Position numbers and translations under genes: made by a program
From: Acidobacteriaceae bacterium
GTDB lineage: Bacteria > Acidobacteriota > Terriglobia > Terriglobales > Acidobacteriaceae
NCBI GenBank assembly: GCA_003135495.1
Contig: PLBX01000189.1
Span: forward strand, 3,839-10,209
DNA: 6,371 nt
Reading direction: 5' to 3'
Shown: positions 5,380 through 6,371 of the stretch, piece by piece
Numbering within the stretch: the first letter of the stretch is position 1
Layout of the letters: each line of letters opens with the position of its first letter
The notes under the pieces: generated by a model
The model's database searches: none
Told to the model about the DNA's origin: nothing
What the model saw: the letters and a program-made list of their open reading frames with translations, nothing else

Positions 5380-5874
5380 CTACTTATCGTTCTTGGCGCG
5401 GCCGGTGGCTGGTTTCGATGGAGGATCGGGAGAAACGTAAACGATTTCACCGCGGCGAGTGTAGTGCAGTTGTTCGCGAGCTTCTTTTTCGATGGCGGCA
5501 GGATCGGACTTCAGAGAGTGAATCTGGTTAACGTACCTGCTGTTCTCCTTTTGCAGGCGGTCCACTTCAACTTGTAAAGATTGCATCTCGCCGCGCTTCT
5601 GCCGGTAGACAACCATCCCATTGGCTCCGAACATTGCGTGCAAAAGCAACGCTACAGTTAGAACGACGGCTGCCACAGTTCCTACGCGACGCCATTCTAA
5701 TGCCAGCCAAGACCATGCCGGGCGCGTACGTTCCACCCAGCGCGCAGCCGCGGCCTCGGCTTTTGGAGCCTGATACTTTGCCTGTCCCTTGGCGCGGTCA
5801 AACGCCGCTTTAAAACCTGCCTGTGGACCAGGCAGAATGCTCACTCTCGAAACTGGCCCTAATCGAAGATCCAT
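5380..5874 (-). CDS. FtsB/DivIC-type septum formation initiator protein
   Basis: This is a bitopic cell-division protein that would join the FtsL/FtsQ-like divisome subcomplex at midcell. The 164-residue product has an N-terminal cytoplasmic stretch of about 60 residues rich in Ala, Lys and Arg, and one membrane segment at about 64-82 (VGTVAAVVL onward). The FtsB-type junction GANGMVVYRQKR follows at 83-94, then a heptad-like coiled coil at about 95-121 (LQVEVDRLQKEN). The conserved distal block DPAAIEKEAREQLHYTRRGEIVYV spans 124-147 in two parts, with a short polar tail after it. E. coli FtsB is about 100 residues, so the cytoplasmic extension is long. GTG at V47 would give a more usual length but has no ribosome site. 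ATG 5874 is preceded only by a loose A/G-rich stretch. It lies 34 nt downstream of the phosphohexomutase gene on the same strand, probably co-transcribed, and converges on the gene ending at 5333. Confidence 0.88.
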   Translation of the reverse strand: MDLRLGPVSRVSILPGPQAGFKAAFDRAKGQAKYQAPKAEAAAARWVERTRPAWSWLALEWRRVGTVAAVVLTVALLLHAMFGANGMVVYRQKRGEMQSLQVEVDRLQKENSRYVNQIHSLKSDPAAIEKEAREQLHYTRRGEIVYVSPDPPSKPATGRAKNDK

Positions 5875-5908
5875 ACAAATAATTCTTTACTTTCTTCTTT
5901 AACTTTAA

Positions 5909-6371
5909 CTATTCAAAAATCCAAGCTTTTGCTGCTTCACTCAATTTCGCAAGGTCTTTCTCGCTGCGCGCCTCGCTGTAAACACGCACCACCGGTTCAG
6001 TGCCTGAAAGCCGGTAACAGACCCACGATCCGTCGGCCAGCACGAGTTTGAGACCGTCGGTTCTTACCGCGTTGGCAACTTTCGTGCCATGGAACTCGGT
6101 GGGATCGCGACGTAACTTCTCAGTAAACTTCTGTTTCACTTCCGGAGTCAAGAGGAAGTTCTGGCGAAATGGGTAGAAGGAACCAACTTTGGCAAATAGG
6201 TCCTGCAATTGTTTGCCGAGCGAGGCACTGCGGCGCGCGACCATCTCGCAACACAGAAGTCCGGCGAGCACGCCATCTTTTTCTGGGACATGTTGGCGGA
6301 TCGAGAGTCCGGCGCTTTCTTCACCTCCGATCAGAATTTTGTCTTGCTTGATGAGTTCGCCGATGTATTTG
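5909..6371 (-). CDS. Phosphoglucomutase/phosphomannomutase, C-terminal part (5' end outside window)
   Basis: This alpha-D-phosphohexomutase interconverts hexose 1- and 6-phosphates (glucose and/or mannose) for glycogen, cell-wall and exopolysaccharide precursors in the cytoplasm. The frame is open to the window edge, with the first whole codon at 6370, and codes for the last 153 residues. The opening segment IGGEESAG (about 14-21 of the fragment, 6331-6308) is the domain III sugar-specificity loop. GVLAGLLCCEM follows. The domain IV phosphate-binding loop R-L-S-G-T-E-P is encoded at 6013-5993, followed by VRVYSEA. The GEES form of the loop is of the phosphoglucomutase-like type, but glucose versus mannose specificity cannot be settled without the missing catalytic-serine domain. 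A GTG at 6271 is internal, not a start. The stop is TAG at 5911-5909, with the ftsB-like gene next in the same direction. Confidence 0.93.
   Translation of the reverse strand, partial: KYIGELIKQDKILIGGEESAGLSIRQHVPEKDGVLAGLLCCEMVARRSASLGKQLQDLFAKVGSFYPFRQNFLLTPEVKQKFTEKLRRDPTEFHGTKVANAVRTDGLKLVLADGSWVCYRLSGTEPVVRVYSEARSEKDLAKLSEAAKAWIFE

Noticed and set aside
5314..5577. Plus-strand ORF of 87 residues
   Set aside because: It overlaps the end of the second paralog and runs antisense to the FtsB-like gene, with no ribosome site and no family features.

Overview
The window looks like chromosomal DNA of a free-living bacterium, most probably an Acidobacteriota (Terriglobia/Koribacter-like soil lineage). 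This is inferred from the style of the proteins (FtsB-like protein beside a phosphohexomutase, a short secreted three-cysteine protein, an FAA1-type acyl-CoA ligase) and from moderate GC. No marker gene proves it. There is no mobile element, CRISPR array or phage gene. No gap between genes reaches 300 bases.

Layout, left to right. (1) Bases 1-23 on the minus strand are the 5' end of an initiator tRNA (fMet), cut by the window edge. (2) A minus-strand gene at 168-740 encodes an exported AhpC/TSA peroxiredoxin. Its peroxidatic cysteine codon is an in-frame TGA, and a strong hairpin begins 14 nt after it. I read this as a selenocysteine-containing peroxiredoxin, which routine gene calling would split into two ORFs. 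(3) Divergent from it, 866-2677 encodes an AMP-forming long-chain acyl-CoA ligase, followed on the same strand by thiG (thiazole synthase, 2730-3503). The sequence CCGTACAAT lies at both start codons and looks like a -10 element. (4) A perfect 12-bp hairpin with T-tracts on both strands (3581-3609) separates thiG from a convergent gene for a small secreted protein (3637-3960). (5) A perfect CRP-type palindrome (TGTGA-N6-TCACA, 3996-4011) lies between that gene and a divergent pair of adjacent secreted paralogs (4112-4783 and 4785-5333) of a family I cannot name. (6) On the minus strand at the right end are an FtsB/DivIC-like cell-division protein (5380-5874) and, upstream of it, the C-terminal part of a phosphoglucomutase/phosphomannomutase (5909-6371) that runs off the edge.

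The genes do not form one pathway. They are several housekeeping units (initiator tRNA, lipid activation, thiamine thiazole synthesis, sugar-phosphate metabolism, division) with envelope or periplasmic proteins between them. The outstanding item is the selenocysteine peroxiredoxin. If real, it requires SelA/SelB/SelC/SelD elsewhere in the genome, and it would place a selenium-based peroxidase outside the cytoplasm.
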